Of a stretch of 64,000 nucleotides of DNA, positions 54,461 to 64,000 are shown in pieces (the stretch's first letter is position 1; every line of letters starts with the position of its first letter). The translations under genes and the position numbers were made by a program. Origin of the DNA: Sternotherus odoratus (taxonomy: Eukaryota > Chordata > Testudines > Kinosternidae); the NCBI GenBank assembly GCA_032164245.1, contig JAVMKO010000009.1, positions 82,626,712 to 82,690,711 on the forward strand, read 5' to 3'. A model generated the notes under the pieces. That model was not told the origin of the DNA. It was given only the letters and a program-made list of their open reading frames with translations, and searched no databases.

Positions 54461-55920
54461 ACAAACTTTAGTTTAACCTTTCACTTCCACTTGTTGACCT
54501 GACCCATCCATCGACAAGCTGTACTAATTGTTTTTATATTGCATCAAGGTACAGCAGACCCAAGTACCCTGTGTACTGAGTTGACACATGGTTCAATAGA
54601 CCTTTCCCGTAGACTAGTCACCTTGTTTGTTGTTACCTACCTGAAATACTGCAGGTACATAATTATTATTTATGCACATTAGCTCCTAGAACCACAACTG
54701 AGGATCAAGGCCCCATTGTGTGCCCGTGTAACCCCTGGATGGGCTAGAGATTACTGCCCTGCCTTTCTCCTAGTCCTTCAACACAACTCGTACAGAAAAG
54801 ATAGAGTGGAGACCCAGAATTCAGTCACTGAGGATTGTCAGCCAGGATTACAGGGTCAGCCTCCTCACACTTCAGTCCAAAGGGAACAGCAGGAATGAAC
54901 TGACTGATAAAGATCTATACTAATTATTACTTAATTTCTACTACATAACAAAGCAACTTCACAACCCCCATACATTATCTTCACAGTCAGGCATAAACAA
55001 AAGGAACAAATTAAATCGAAACAGGTCAGGCCCCAGACACAGTCAGAAGTGGCTCAGCGGTTTCAAAAGCTTAGGTTGAGTTCACCTGAGTTTGTTCATT
55101 AGCTCTATGCAGGCTGCTGAGCCTGAAGTAATATCTTCCCTCGTGCCTGCAGAAACCTGGCAGACACTTTCTCCTCTTCGTCTGGACATAAACGCAATAA
55201 GAAGTTGGTTCCTCCCTCTAGGAGCTTACAGTCTTGGTGAAGGGCAGGATCCAGGAGCGGGGGGAGGAAAGGCACGGTTACAGTGACAGAAGTGGGTTTG
55301 TGTAACTGTGAGCACGGGATAGCTCGCCGTGCTGAAGTCCAGCAATCTGCCTCACTGCTATTTATCCCTCGCTCCCGTTGAGCGTTCCACATTGGAGGGG
55401 AGAGCCCTGGTGGGGACATCAGGCAGAGGAAGGAAGTTACACATGACCTCTAGCATTCGGAATAAACAGCCCCAGTTCCCTATGAGAAGCGAGTGCAGCA
55501 TTGCTACCAGGCCTCTCTCATTCCCTGAGAAGAGCTCATAGCATGTTGCATGGCATCCGGCTGTTGACTTTTCTTTAGTGCTCGCTCGTGCCTCCCATCC
55601 TTCCTTCCTCTCTTGATGTAATGTCAGCGCACAAAGCCGTACCAGTCCAGGGGGGCTTCTCTTGCAGGCAGGAGAAACCGTTCTGAAAGATAAACGAGGG
55701 CTGGAGAAAATGCACCGGGGGAAAGACAATCTCTTGAGAGCCACAAACAGTGCTGGGTTTGTCCAGCTCCTGAGTTCTTGCTCTGGGGAAAGGGAGAGGT
55801 TCTTTAGTTTATGTTACAGTTAGGGCTGTTGTCTGGTCTGTTAGCAACATCTCACTGGCTGGTGTGGAGAGAGTGCTATGGGGGGGTAGGTGGGGGGTTC
55901 CTGGAGAGGGGAGGGAGACC
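54461..55920. other. Gene-free stretch with two minus-strand SINE pieces
   Basis: 54655-54725 (ttattatttatgcacattag.. gccccattgtgtgcc) and 55155-55245 (gacactttctcctcttcgtc.. aggagcttacagtcttgg) look like the tail and body of one CORE-type SINE on the minus strand, separated by about 430 bp of unrelated text. No coding feature seen. Confidence 0.4.
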
Positions 55921-55925
55921 TGAGA

Positions 55926-56580
55926 CTAGGCGACTAGTACACAGCAGGCCACAAGGGGGCACTGCGGAGACTGACCCCCTACTACAACCCTCTTGTTCAG
56001 CCAATCGCTCAGACAGACAAATTTGTTTACATTCACAGGAGATAATGCTGCCCGCTTCTTGTTTACAATGTCACCTGAAATTGAGAACAGGCATTCACAT
56101 GGCACTGCTGTAGCTGGCATTGCAAGATATTTACGTGCCAGATGTGCTAACGATTCATATGTTCCTTCATGTTCAACCACCCAGGGGGCATGTGTCCATG
56201 CTGATGACGGGTTCCGCTTGGTAACGATCCAAAGCAGTGTGGGCTGACGCATGGTTATTTTCATAATCTGAGTCAGATGCCACCAGCAGAAGGTTGCTTT
56301 TCATGTTTAGTTGTTCGGGTTCTGTAGTTTCCGCATTGGAGTGTTGCTCTTTTAGGACTTCTGAAAGCATGCTCCACACCCCGCCCCTCTCAGATTTTGG
56401 AAGGGACTTTGGATTCTTTAACCTTGGGTCGAGTGCTGTAGCTATCTTTAGAAATCTCACATTGGTACCTTCTTTGTGTTTTGTCAGATCTGTAGTGAGT
56501 GTTCTTAAACACTGTTTTGCCAGCAGTGAAACTTCTCTGTATCTGCTGCTATGACTGGAGTGAGGAAGAGATGGAGGCAA
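55926..56580 (-). pseudogene. Frameshifted ZBED-type hAT transposase, C-terminal part
   Basis: Two minus-strand frames (56580-56173, then 56264-55926) together read as the C-terminal part of a ZBED-type hAT transposase. The upstream frame has RFLKIATALDPRLKN, GVWSMLSEVLKEQ and the acidic LLVASDSDYEN segment. The downstream frame has the hAT dimerisation signature ESLAHLARKYLAMPAT, then FSISGDIVNKKRAALSP and VNKFVCLSDWL. The reading frame changes near 56184-56195 beside a G5 run, so the gene is broken there. The N-terminal BED finger and the catalytic core upstream are not found. No terminal repeat is identified. It is a dead relic, or part of an element whose other portion lies outside or is decayed. 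Confidence 0.85.
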
Positions 56581-57558
56581 TGTATACTTCTGGTTTTAAT
56601 TCCAGCCCACTTTAAGTAGGACATTTCTCACAGTAAAACATAGTACTAAAAGCATTTTAACATACAAAGAAGTTTGCTCATTAACGACATGTTTCATCTA
56701 TGTTTGTGTTTGCTGAGCCTGCAGTGGAGAAACAGAGAATCTGCCCAGTGTATGTACAAACCAGGAGATAATTAAAGCAAAGTTCATGATAGAGGCATGG
56801 AAACGCAACAGTTGCTTTGGACAACAGAGATGTACATGTCAGCACTTTTTTGTTTTTAATTGCTGCTGCTTTTTGCTCAGTTGCACTCTCTCTTTACCTT
56901 GCTGGTTCATACATTCATACACAATTAAACCAAGAATGCAGACTGCATGGAGACAGCCCATAAAACCCAAAGCTTAGGAGACCTATTAGCAAGGTTCATC
57001 TTGCATGCCTGAAGTACAGAGGATCTTTACAGCTTTAACTTGGTGTGTCTCTGAGTGTTCTTTGTTTAACAGACAGCTACTAGTACATGTTGTGTCGTTT
57101 TACTGGCCTTGACCTTTTCAGTTAAAATCACTTAAACTGAAAGCTTTTATGAGCAGATCCTGCAACCCTGACTTCTATGGGCTCCTTATCGGAGCAAGGA
57201 CTGTGGGATCTGGCTGGTATTTGGATTTAACACAGTGGTGCCTGTTTACTGACTTTAATGACACTCATTGCGGTGGGATTTTAATACATTCACCACATAG
57301 GCAAAAAAGCGTTTTCTCTAGTTCTTTTTTTTTGGGGGGTCATTGTGTGTTTTATTGTATTTTATGTTGCTGATGCATATAAAGTGCCATTAAATCAGCA
57401 GCAGCAAAGGAAGAAAGGTAAACGCAAATAATAAACTTAACAAGGGCAAATCAGGCCAAAATGTACACAACACAGGTGCTGAAAGTCACCATTTCGTTGT
57501 ATGCTTTAGAGAGGGAGGATTCATTTTCCCAAAGAAGATAGACCCTTGCTATCCACAT
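56581..57558. other. Gene-free stretch
   Basis: Nothing recognised upstream of the hAT pseudogene that would restore its N-terminal half. A/T-rich text follows. Confidence 0.4.
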
Positions 57559-57663
57559 AGGGCCTGATCCAAAGTTCACTGAAATCAATGGCAGCTTTTC
57601 TTTTCACTCCAGTGGACTTTAGTGACCATTTTCTGTCTTGGTTGTTTTACTGAATCAGGGCCA
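57559..57663. repeat. Fold-back repeat ('ggcctgatcc' family)
   Basis: agggcctgatccaaagttc at the left and ttttactgaatcagggcc at the right are imperfect reverse complements; caatggcagc lies in the left arm. Old amniote-type palindromic repeat. Confidence 0.5.
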
Positions 57664-58202
57664 CCTTGTACCTGGGGTTTTTCAGCTACTGTGCAGCCAT
57701 GACTTTGAAAGGACCCTCATGGACTGACAGGCCCACTCTGTCCAGCAATAAAATAATTCCTAGAATTAGCAGGAACATTCTGCGGCATGTGAATCTCCAA
57801 CATAAATAGATCTACAATAAGTTCATATTTTTTTCAGCTCCTCCCATACCATCTGTTTGTAGAAGCATCATTTTAAAGTGCACAATAATTGAAAACATTG
57901 TGTAGTTTTCATACCGAGCTGAGGAAAAGCTTTAATAATAAGCATATTTTCAGAATAAGGGAATGCATGATATTGAAGTATTCAGTGGAGTGGTGCTTCT
58001 AAATAGCAATCCCCGCTGAAAGAGCAAGACTGCAATCGCGGAACATTTTTAGTCAGCGGAAGAGACCATTTGTAAGTAGTTTGAGATGGATAGTGATGAC
58101 TGAGTTAAATGTCCAGTGTAATGAGATGAATGTAGTGTGTGGTGAAGAAACCATCCCAACAATGGACTGTGATCTGTACAAAATAATGGTGATGGGATGT
58201 TA
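57664..58202. other. Gene-free stretch
   Basis: A/T-rich; no gene or repeat recognised before the solo LTR. Confidence 0.42.
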
Positions 58203-58207
58203 AGGAT

Positions 58208-58906
58208 TGTGGCGGGGTGACCACCCGCCCCCTACCTGAAGGGGCTGGAAAGGGCCCAGGAGAGCCCGGGAAGGGGTTGTGGCCGGGAGCCAGCAAGCTC
58301 CCAGGCTTGATTGGGAAGCAGGCTCAGCTGGGTGGCCACGCCCCAAACTCTCAGGCCTGTATAAAGGCTGAGAGGCAGGGGCCTAGCGAGAGAGTCTCCT
58401 CTGTACCCAGAGGAAGACAGGCCTAGCTGCTGGAGGTTAAGCCAGGTACCTGGGTTAGGGCAGAGCTGGGGCAGGGCAGGCTCTAGCCAGAGAGTCCCAG
58501 GCCTCCGGGCCTGACAGAAGGCCCGACCAGGAGTACCAGGGTTGCAGGGGCAGCCCAGGGCCAGAGATAGAGGCAGCAGGCCAACCCCCCTTGCCTGTGA
58601 TGAGAAGCCATGATACTGCAGTCCGCCCCAGTGAGCGGGGGCAAGTGGTGACTGGCAGTGGCACGTTCTGAGGCAAGGTGGGGATAGGGGGTAGAGGGTT
58701 CCCCCAGGGAGGGGAGACCTTTAAACCTATGGGGGTACTGCAGGGGAGCAGCACCCTCAGGTAGTGGGCACCGGGGTCTGGGAGGGACACGGGGCCAGGA
58801 AAGCAGCGGGGCATCAACCTGCGGAGGGTGCTCTGGACGCTGGAGGAGCTGATTCCCCGATTGACCAGCAGGAGGCGCTGCAGGGGTGAGTGTCGGCCCT
58901 GTTACA
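58208..58906 (+). mobile_element. Solo LTR of an LTR retroelement
   Basis: A 699-bp GC-rich segment bounded by TG (tgtggcggggtgacc) and CA (ggccctgttaca). It is flanked by the identical pentamer aggat (58203-58207 and 58907-58911), a target duplication of the length made by retroviral-type integrases. A TATA-like box (tataaagg, 58360-58367) sits in a promoter-like position. No second LTR or internal gag/pol is present, so it is a solo LTR left by recombination. Whether the parent was an endogenous retrovirus or another LTR retrotransposon cannot be told. Open frames inside are not genes. Confidence 0.82.
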
Positions 58907-59357
58907 AGGATGAATAGTGATGTCTTCAAAAGTCAGGAAGTGCAGCCTTAACTCTGACCCCCGAACATGCTTGTGATGATATGGTCCTCGATTACATCCC
59001 TGCCTGCGGGTTCTCAAATGGGAAAAGCCGTGTGATCATTTACTACAGCTTCAGTTACAAACATGAAGCACCTCGACTCTTCTATGTTTCCACTTCAGTT
59101 TCACTGTCACAGTCATCTAGTATAACTCTAAGTTCTCTTCTCCCTAAGACACGGAGAGCAATGGGATACCTAGGCGGGAACAGCGTTGGAGACATCGGGA
59201 GACAGAAAGTATAGATTGCTGGAGGGGGGCAGGGCAAGCGAACAGAAAGAGGAAGAAGAGGTGATGGAATTAGAAGGGGAAAAAAGATGCTGGGAAAGGA
59301 ATAGAACTAAGTCTGGCTTTGTTAGATGCTCTTTTTGGGCTTAGTCCTGAGCACTCT
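58907..59357. other. Gene-free stretch
   Basis: No recognised coding or repeat feature. Confidence 0.42.
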
Positions 59358-59490
59358 TGCCCTGACCCAGCAAAATGTTTAAGCACATGCTTAACTTGAA
59401 GCATGGGTGCGGTCCCACTCTGTCAGCTCTGTGTGTTTAAGGAACTTAAAGTTAAGCAGGTACTTAAGAGCTTTGCTGGGTCAGGGCCTT
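59358..59490. repeat. Fold-back repeat of the 'cacatgcttaac' family, well preserved
   Basis: The left arm gccctgacccagcaaa.. ttaagcacatgcttaac is mirrored by right arm aaagttaagcaggtactt.. tttgctgggtcagggcc. Best example in the window of the family seen at 13165, 15529 and 60318. Noncoding. Confidence 0.7.
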
Positions 59491-60317
59491 GCAGGATGGT
59501 GCATTTTTCAAGCTCAGAGGAAAATGATTGTTACCGACTGTTTGTAAAAGCTTTGATGGAATCGAAGCCATTTGGGGGGGAATGTTCAGAGGCGCTTCTC
59601 CATGGTGGAGGGAGACTTCCACCATTCCCTGTCAACTCTTCCAACCTTTCAGCTCCTGAAGCCAAGCTGGGTTCCAGCACTGTGTGTATGTATCAGGTGT
59701 GGGATGGTGATTATTCACGAGAGAAATGGAATTTATCCTGTATCTTTGACTTCTCCACCTATGGTCATTCAAACTCATGCCAGTAAAACCCCCATAACTC
59801 ATCACGTGAGTCTGTCTCAGTCTCTGAGTCTCTCTGTGTATGTAAAATATCTGTGTTTTCAGTCGATAAATAATAGCCATTGGGTTTCTGTGCACATATC
59901 AACCATTTTGTCTCCCCTTAGCAAAATACCTGAGTCTGAACATCTTAATGATGGAGATGAATATTTAACTCTGTTCAATAATATATTCTGTTGGTTTCCA
60001 CACACATACTTTATGAAATATGCATTCTTTATTTTGACTGGATTACATTTTAAAGTATCCTTTTGGAGAAGGCATTTACTTTTCCCACCCCTTTTTGTCC
60101 TTGGTCTTTTTGTTAGAATTATTTATAAATCAAAAGTTGTATTGATCTGGAGATTATACATTCAGCCATGCACGAGCAGCAATTGCTGTATTACTAGGAG
60201 AGCTGGCAGCCATATCATCCCCGTAAAATATATCGATTGATATACACTGCACTTTTCTTCAGAGAAAGATTAAGCTATGTTTTAATTTACTAAGAACTTG
60301 GCCGAACATGCAAGCTC
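59491..60317. other. Gene-free stretch with one long but unconvincing frame
   Basis: The plus frame 59572-60240 (222 codons) shows no domain, its composition follows the A/T-rich DNA, and it has no supporting context. I do not call it. Confidence 0.4.
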
Positions 60318-60447
60318 CCAATGCAGCAAGGGAGTTAAGCCTGTGTAGAACTTTAAGCACATGAGTAACGCCATTAATTTCAAGGGGACTATTTATACTT
60401 TTAAAATTAGGCATGCGCTTAAGAGCCTTGCCGAATCAGGGCAATCA
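60318..60447. repeat. Fold-back repeat of the 'cacatgcttaac' family
   Basis: atgcagcaagggagttaagc and actttaagcacatgagta on the left, ttaggcatgcgcttaagagc and cttgccgaatcagggc on the right. More diverged than 59358-59490. Confidence 0.6.
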
Positions 60448-60937
60448 TACTTACATCAAAGCACCTTCTGGGCAGGTACGTGAACGCGCCTTAATTTTAA
60501 AAGTGAAATGTAATGTTAGGCTCAAGGTGTAAAAGCTGCATCAGGTCGGAGGGCAGGAAAGGGGAAGAGTTCCTAAAAAAAAAAAAAATTCCTTCAAGAT
60601 TCAGCAAAGAATAACTCCTGCATTGGATCGGGACGTGGCCTGCCAGGGATGGGAAGGCACCATAACGATGATCAGAACTCGTGAGCCCGAGTGGAGGTTG
60701 TCTCCCCTTTCGTGGGCGGAGCTTCTTTCTGCTTAGACATGGTGGCTGAGCTTTTGGGATGCTCAACTTGAGGTCTCATCGGGGAGCCTGGATATTTCAG
60801 AAAGCATTGAGCATAGCTCTGGAAAGCCAGGCCCCATTTATATGCCTCAGACGGCACCCCAATTTTGAAAATCTGGATATCTCCCCGTCCCTAGAAAACA
60901 GAACAAACGTCTTGTTTAATTTAAGAATAAGAGTGTG

Positions 60938-61335
60938 ACAGCCTAGGCGCCAACTTCCCCCGGCACTGATGGGTGCTTGGCCCCCCACCCCAACTCCGCT
61001 CCTTCCCTGCCCCCATTCCCTGCCCCTTTCCCCAAAGTCCCCATCCCAACTCTGCCCCCTCCCTGCCCCTATTGGGCCCCTTCTCCAAATCCCCTCCCCA
61101 GACCCATCTCCTCCTCTGAGCATGCCGCGTTGCCCCTCCGCCCCCCTTCCTCTCAGCCACGCGAAACAGTTTTTTTGTGCTGCAGGCACTGGGAGGCAGG
61201 GGGGAGAAGCAGGACCCGGCGGCGCGCTCAGGGGAGGAGGCGGAGCAGAGGTGCGCTAGAGCGGGGTGGGAAGCTGCTGGGGCGGGGTCTGCATCCACCA
61301 ATTTTTCCCCCGTGGGTGCTGCAGCTCCAGTCCTG
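60938..61335. repeat. GC-rich unclassified repeat
   Basis: It starts near gcctaggcgccaacttccc, passes through C-rich text (ccccatcccaactctgcc) and ends near ccccgtgggtgctgcagctcc. The borders and style match a type of GC-rich non-autonomous repeat seen in reptile genomes. Several overlapping frames on both strands are compositional. Confidence 0.45.
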
Positions 61336-61539
61336 CTGGGCCAGGCCCTCAAGCCTCCTTTGCAACGGCACACAGACCCGGAGATCAGCTCTGTGTGGGA
61401 AGACTCAGGTCGGGGATTGCCCAGTACTCCAGTGCACATCCCCTTTGGGGTGCGAAGCCAACATTATATTGTCTTGCGCTGTCTAGAGATCTACAGCATA
61501 CGCTCCTGAAATTCGCTCCCTCCCTCAATGTGGAGGAAG

Positions 61540-62060
61540 AGAGGCACAGGTTTTTGCACTCCTCTCAGTTATGAATTACACAAATTTGTTATAGAATATA
61601 CAAAAACCAAGTTTATTAACTCCAAAAGGTAGATTTTAAGTGATTAAAGGGATAGCAAACAGAACAAAGCAGATTACTGAACAAATAAAACAAACATGCA
61701 AACTAAGCTCAATACACTAAAGAAACTGGCTACAAATAGTAATTTCTCACCCTAAATGTTGTTTTGAGCAGATTGCAGAATATCGTTGTGGACAGACAGC
61801 TCTTGCTTGCAGCTTAAAACTCCAGAAATATCCTTCACAGGCCAGGTGCCATTCCCAGTCTGAGTTCAATACTTCCCCGCTTCCCTTTTGTCTTCATTTC
61901 TTAGATGTCTCCAGCAGTCATTTTGGGTGGGGTTCAGTGAAGAATGAACTAAGATTAACTCACTCCCCAGCCTGGAATTAGGCCTGGAGAGATAAAAGAG
62001 AAGAATCTGCTTCTTAATTAGTCTTCTCTCCATTGTGTCAGATTTAGCAGCTTAAAAGAG
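61540..62060. repeat. Possible reptile interspersed repeat, LTR-like
   Basis: Text such as acaaatttgttatagaat, gtagattttaagtgatt, atagcaaacagaacaaagc, caccctaaatgttgttttg and ctcttgcttgcagctt is familiar to me from a very common turtle repeat. I cannot identify TG/CA borders or a target duplication here, so class and ends are open. Confidence 0.4.
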
Positions 62061-62744
62061 GACTACTTACTTAAATGAAAGTGAAGCTAGAAAAGCCAGT
62101 TTCAGATGGGTGCCTGGCGTTAAAATTATGGAGGCCAATGTTTTTCTTAGAACAAAAGATTTTGAATATAAGCTAAGCTTGGCTAAGTGACTTGATTTAT
62201 CTTGATGAGCAAAGCAATTTGCTGCACATGCATTTTTCAGAAAGTGCTAATAAATTTTACCTCAAAATAAATTAAAAAGCCATACAATTTGATATGCCTG
62301 ACTTTAAAAATGCTTGGCTCTTTAGGAATGCTAAATCATGCTTGCTGTACATTTTGGAAGGGTATGTAAGGAATCGCTTTCCTTCCCATTGCTGAAAATT
62401 AGTTCATCATTTAAGAGGCAGTTTTCTTTCTCAATATTATCTTTATAACTCTATTATGTCGGGGAACTGTGGATATTGTCATTTGCAATTACTAAAATAT
62501 TGCTACAGGATTTGACCTTATAGATCTAATTAATTGGCACAATGAGACTGGTGCTGCTGCTGGTTTCCATGGTTGTTGTGAGTGCCCTTCATTCGGTTCA
62601 GAAATGCGTCATGCTTGCAAAAGACAGATAGAGTGGATACTGAGAGAGAAGACAAATGGGCCCGGAATGTTCTGGCTATGCTGGGAAAAAGCAGGTTAAA
62701 ATTCCAGCGGTTTTGTAACATATTCCTGCTAGAAGGAATGGAAA
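62061..62744. other. Gene-free stretch
   Basis: A/T-rich with no recognised feature before the CR1 element. Confidence 0.42.
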
Positions 62745-63653
62745 GTCATTATGCTTGTGAGGATCTTCATAAATGATTTGGGTAATGGCATAGAGAGTGC
62801 ACTTACAAAGTTTGCAGACAATACTAAGCTGGGAGGGGTTGCAAGTGCTTTGAAGGACAGGATTAGAATTCAAAATGATCTGGACAAACTGAAGAAATGG
62901 TCTGGAGTCCATAGGATGAAATTCAATAAGGGCAAATGTAGAGTACTAAGGAAAGAGTAATCAATTGCACAAATACAACATGGTAAGTGACTGCATAGGA
63001 AGGAGCAGAAATGAATCTGGGGGTCATAGCTGATCACACAAAATAAGAGTCAACAAAGTAATAGTGTTGCCAGGGAAAAAAAGAGATTCTCGTGATGGGT
63101 TGTATTAGCAGGAGTATTGTAAGCAAGGTACGAGAAGTAATTCTCCCACTCTGCTCAGCACTGATAAGGCCTCAGCTGGAGTATTGTGTCCAGTTGTGGG
63201 GCACCCCGCTTTGAGGAAAGATGTGGACAAATGAGAGAAAGTCCAGAGAAGAGCAACAAAAATAATTCAAGGTCTAGAAAACATGACCTTTGAGGGAAGA
63301 CTGAAAAAACTGGGTTTAGTCTGAAGAAGCAAAGACTGAGGAGGGGGGTGGGGGGACCTGATCTTCAAGTAGATAAAAGTTTGCTCTAAAGCAGAGGGAG
63401 ATAAATTGTTCTCCTTATCCACCAAGGGTAGGGCAAGAAACAATGGGCTTAAATTGTAGCAGGGAACATTCGGAAAAAATTCCTAACTGTAAGAGTAGTT
63501 AAGGACTGGAACAAATTACCTAGGGAGGTTTTTACGAACAGGTTAGGCAAGCACCTGTTAGACATGGTCTAGATAATACTTAGTCCTGCCCCGGTGCAGG
63601 GAACTGGACTAGATGACCTATGAAGGTTCCTTCCAGTCCTACATTTCTATGAT
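62745..63653 (+). mobile_element. CR1 LINE, 5'-truncated, 3' part of RT plus 3' UTR
   Basis: The left part still encodes the end of the reverse transcriptase (see next entry). It continues through aggcctcagctggagtattg, gtccagttgtggggcacc and ttaaattgtagcagggaac, typical downstream CR1 text, to cctgttagacatggtctag, actggactagatgacc and the terminal tttctatgattg. Strongly decayed with many indels, so old. Confidence 0.9.
62751..62960 (+). pseudogene. CR1 reverse transcriptase fragment
   Basis: A 69-residue frame reading IFINDLGNGIESALTKFA then DNTKLGG, DRIRIQNDLDKLKKW and MKFNKGKCRVL. This is the palm/thumb segment of a CR1-type reverse transcriptase, whose catalytic box is normally FADD. Here the second Asp is Asn (FADN), which should abolish polymerase activity. 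The frame ends at a stop soon after, and the rest of ORF2 upstream is missing. Confidence 0.85.
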
Positions 63654-64000
63654 TGCTGTGGCATGGTGCACTCCAGCCGTACCCTTTACCCTCACTGAGG
63701 CTCTGGTCTTAAGTGTGCAAAGGAAATAAAACCTTAGTGTGTTGTAAAGGCTGTGGACTCTTTCCCAGTGAATCAGGGAGAAAGCTGAAAGGAATCAAGT
63801 AAATATCTGGCATAGAACATTATGAAGGCAAAAGTTCCCCGATGAGCTACCATTCTTCCTGAGACTGCTATTGAAATAATTATACTAGAATGGAAACTCT
63901 TTGGTGCCATTTCCGGTTATTTATTTTCTATCCTGCTGAGTTTTAACTAATTTTTCTTAGAGGGAAAGAGGAACAATTAGATTTTTTCCCCCCTCCAAAA
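63654..64000. other. Gene-free end of window
   Basis: No feature recognised. Confidence 0.42.

Noticed and set aside
59572..60240. 222-codon plus-strand frame
   Set aside because: No domain; sequence is A/T-rich and irregular, and no transcript or splice signal is visible.
60797..61574. Overlapping frames up to 172 codons on both strands
   Set aside because: Same composition effect in a GC-rich repeat-like segment.

Overview
The window reads as vertebrate nuclear DNA, most likely from a turtle (crocodilian is the main alternative). The evidence is the repeat content: several CR1 LINE 3' ends, many short hAT-like non-autonomous DNA transposons with CAGGGG-type inverted ends, a CORE/MIR-type SINE, a Penelope-like 3' end, and a full-length DIRS retrotransposon. 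I recognise no exon of a host protein-coding gene and no RNA gene. The window is best read as intergenic or long-intron sequence whose only convincing coding regions belong to transposable elements.

Layout. From 1 to about 28.9 kb there is repeat-poor to moderately repetitive DNA. It holds small fold-back elements, hAT MITEs (7712-8378, a truncated relative near 17.8-18.3 kb, and 26135-27320 carrying three nested minisatellites), a CpG-rich patch with ZNF143-like and YY1-like sites near 7.1 kb, a CR1 3' end, a SINE with a fold-back element inside it, and a Penelope-like 3' end near 19.9 kb. From 28965 to about 35163 lies a DIRS-type tyrosine-recombinase retrotransposon with inverted terminal repeats, an internal complementary region and three long open frames: a Gag-like protein with Cys/His motif and RS domain, RT-RNase H, and tyrosine recombinase. 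Its terminal repeats share an identical 149-bp segment, so it looks recent. From 35.2 to 64 kb there is again no host gene. That part holds a hAT MITE with a perfect 8-bp target duplication (37487-37912), three more copies of a 120-bp MITE, a MITE whose core has expanded into a G-rich minisatellite (44.2-45.4 kb), CR1 3' ends, a frameshifted ZBED/hAT transposase (55.9-56.6 kb, minus), a solo LTR with 5-bp target duplication (58208-58906), and a decayed CR1 with the end of its reverse transcriptase (62.75-63.65 kb).

How the parts work together. Only the DIRS element is a coherent multi-gene system here. Gag-like ORF1, RT-RNase H and tyrosine recombinase would cooperate to reverse-transcribe the element, close it into a circle using the internal complementary region as splint, and integrate it by recombination. 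The small hAT MITEs depend on a transposase supplied in trans. The broken ZBED/hAT gene is a relic of that class of enzyme. All family assignments rest on pattern recognition by eye, without database searches.
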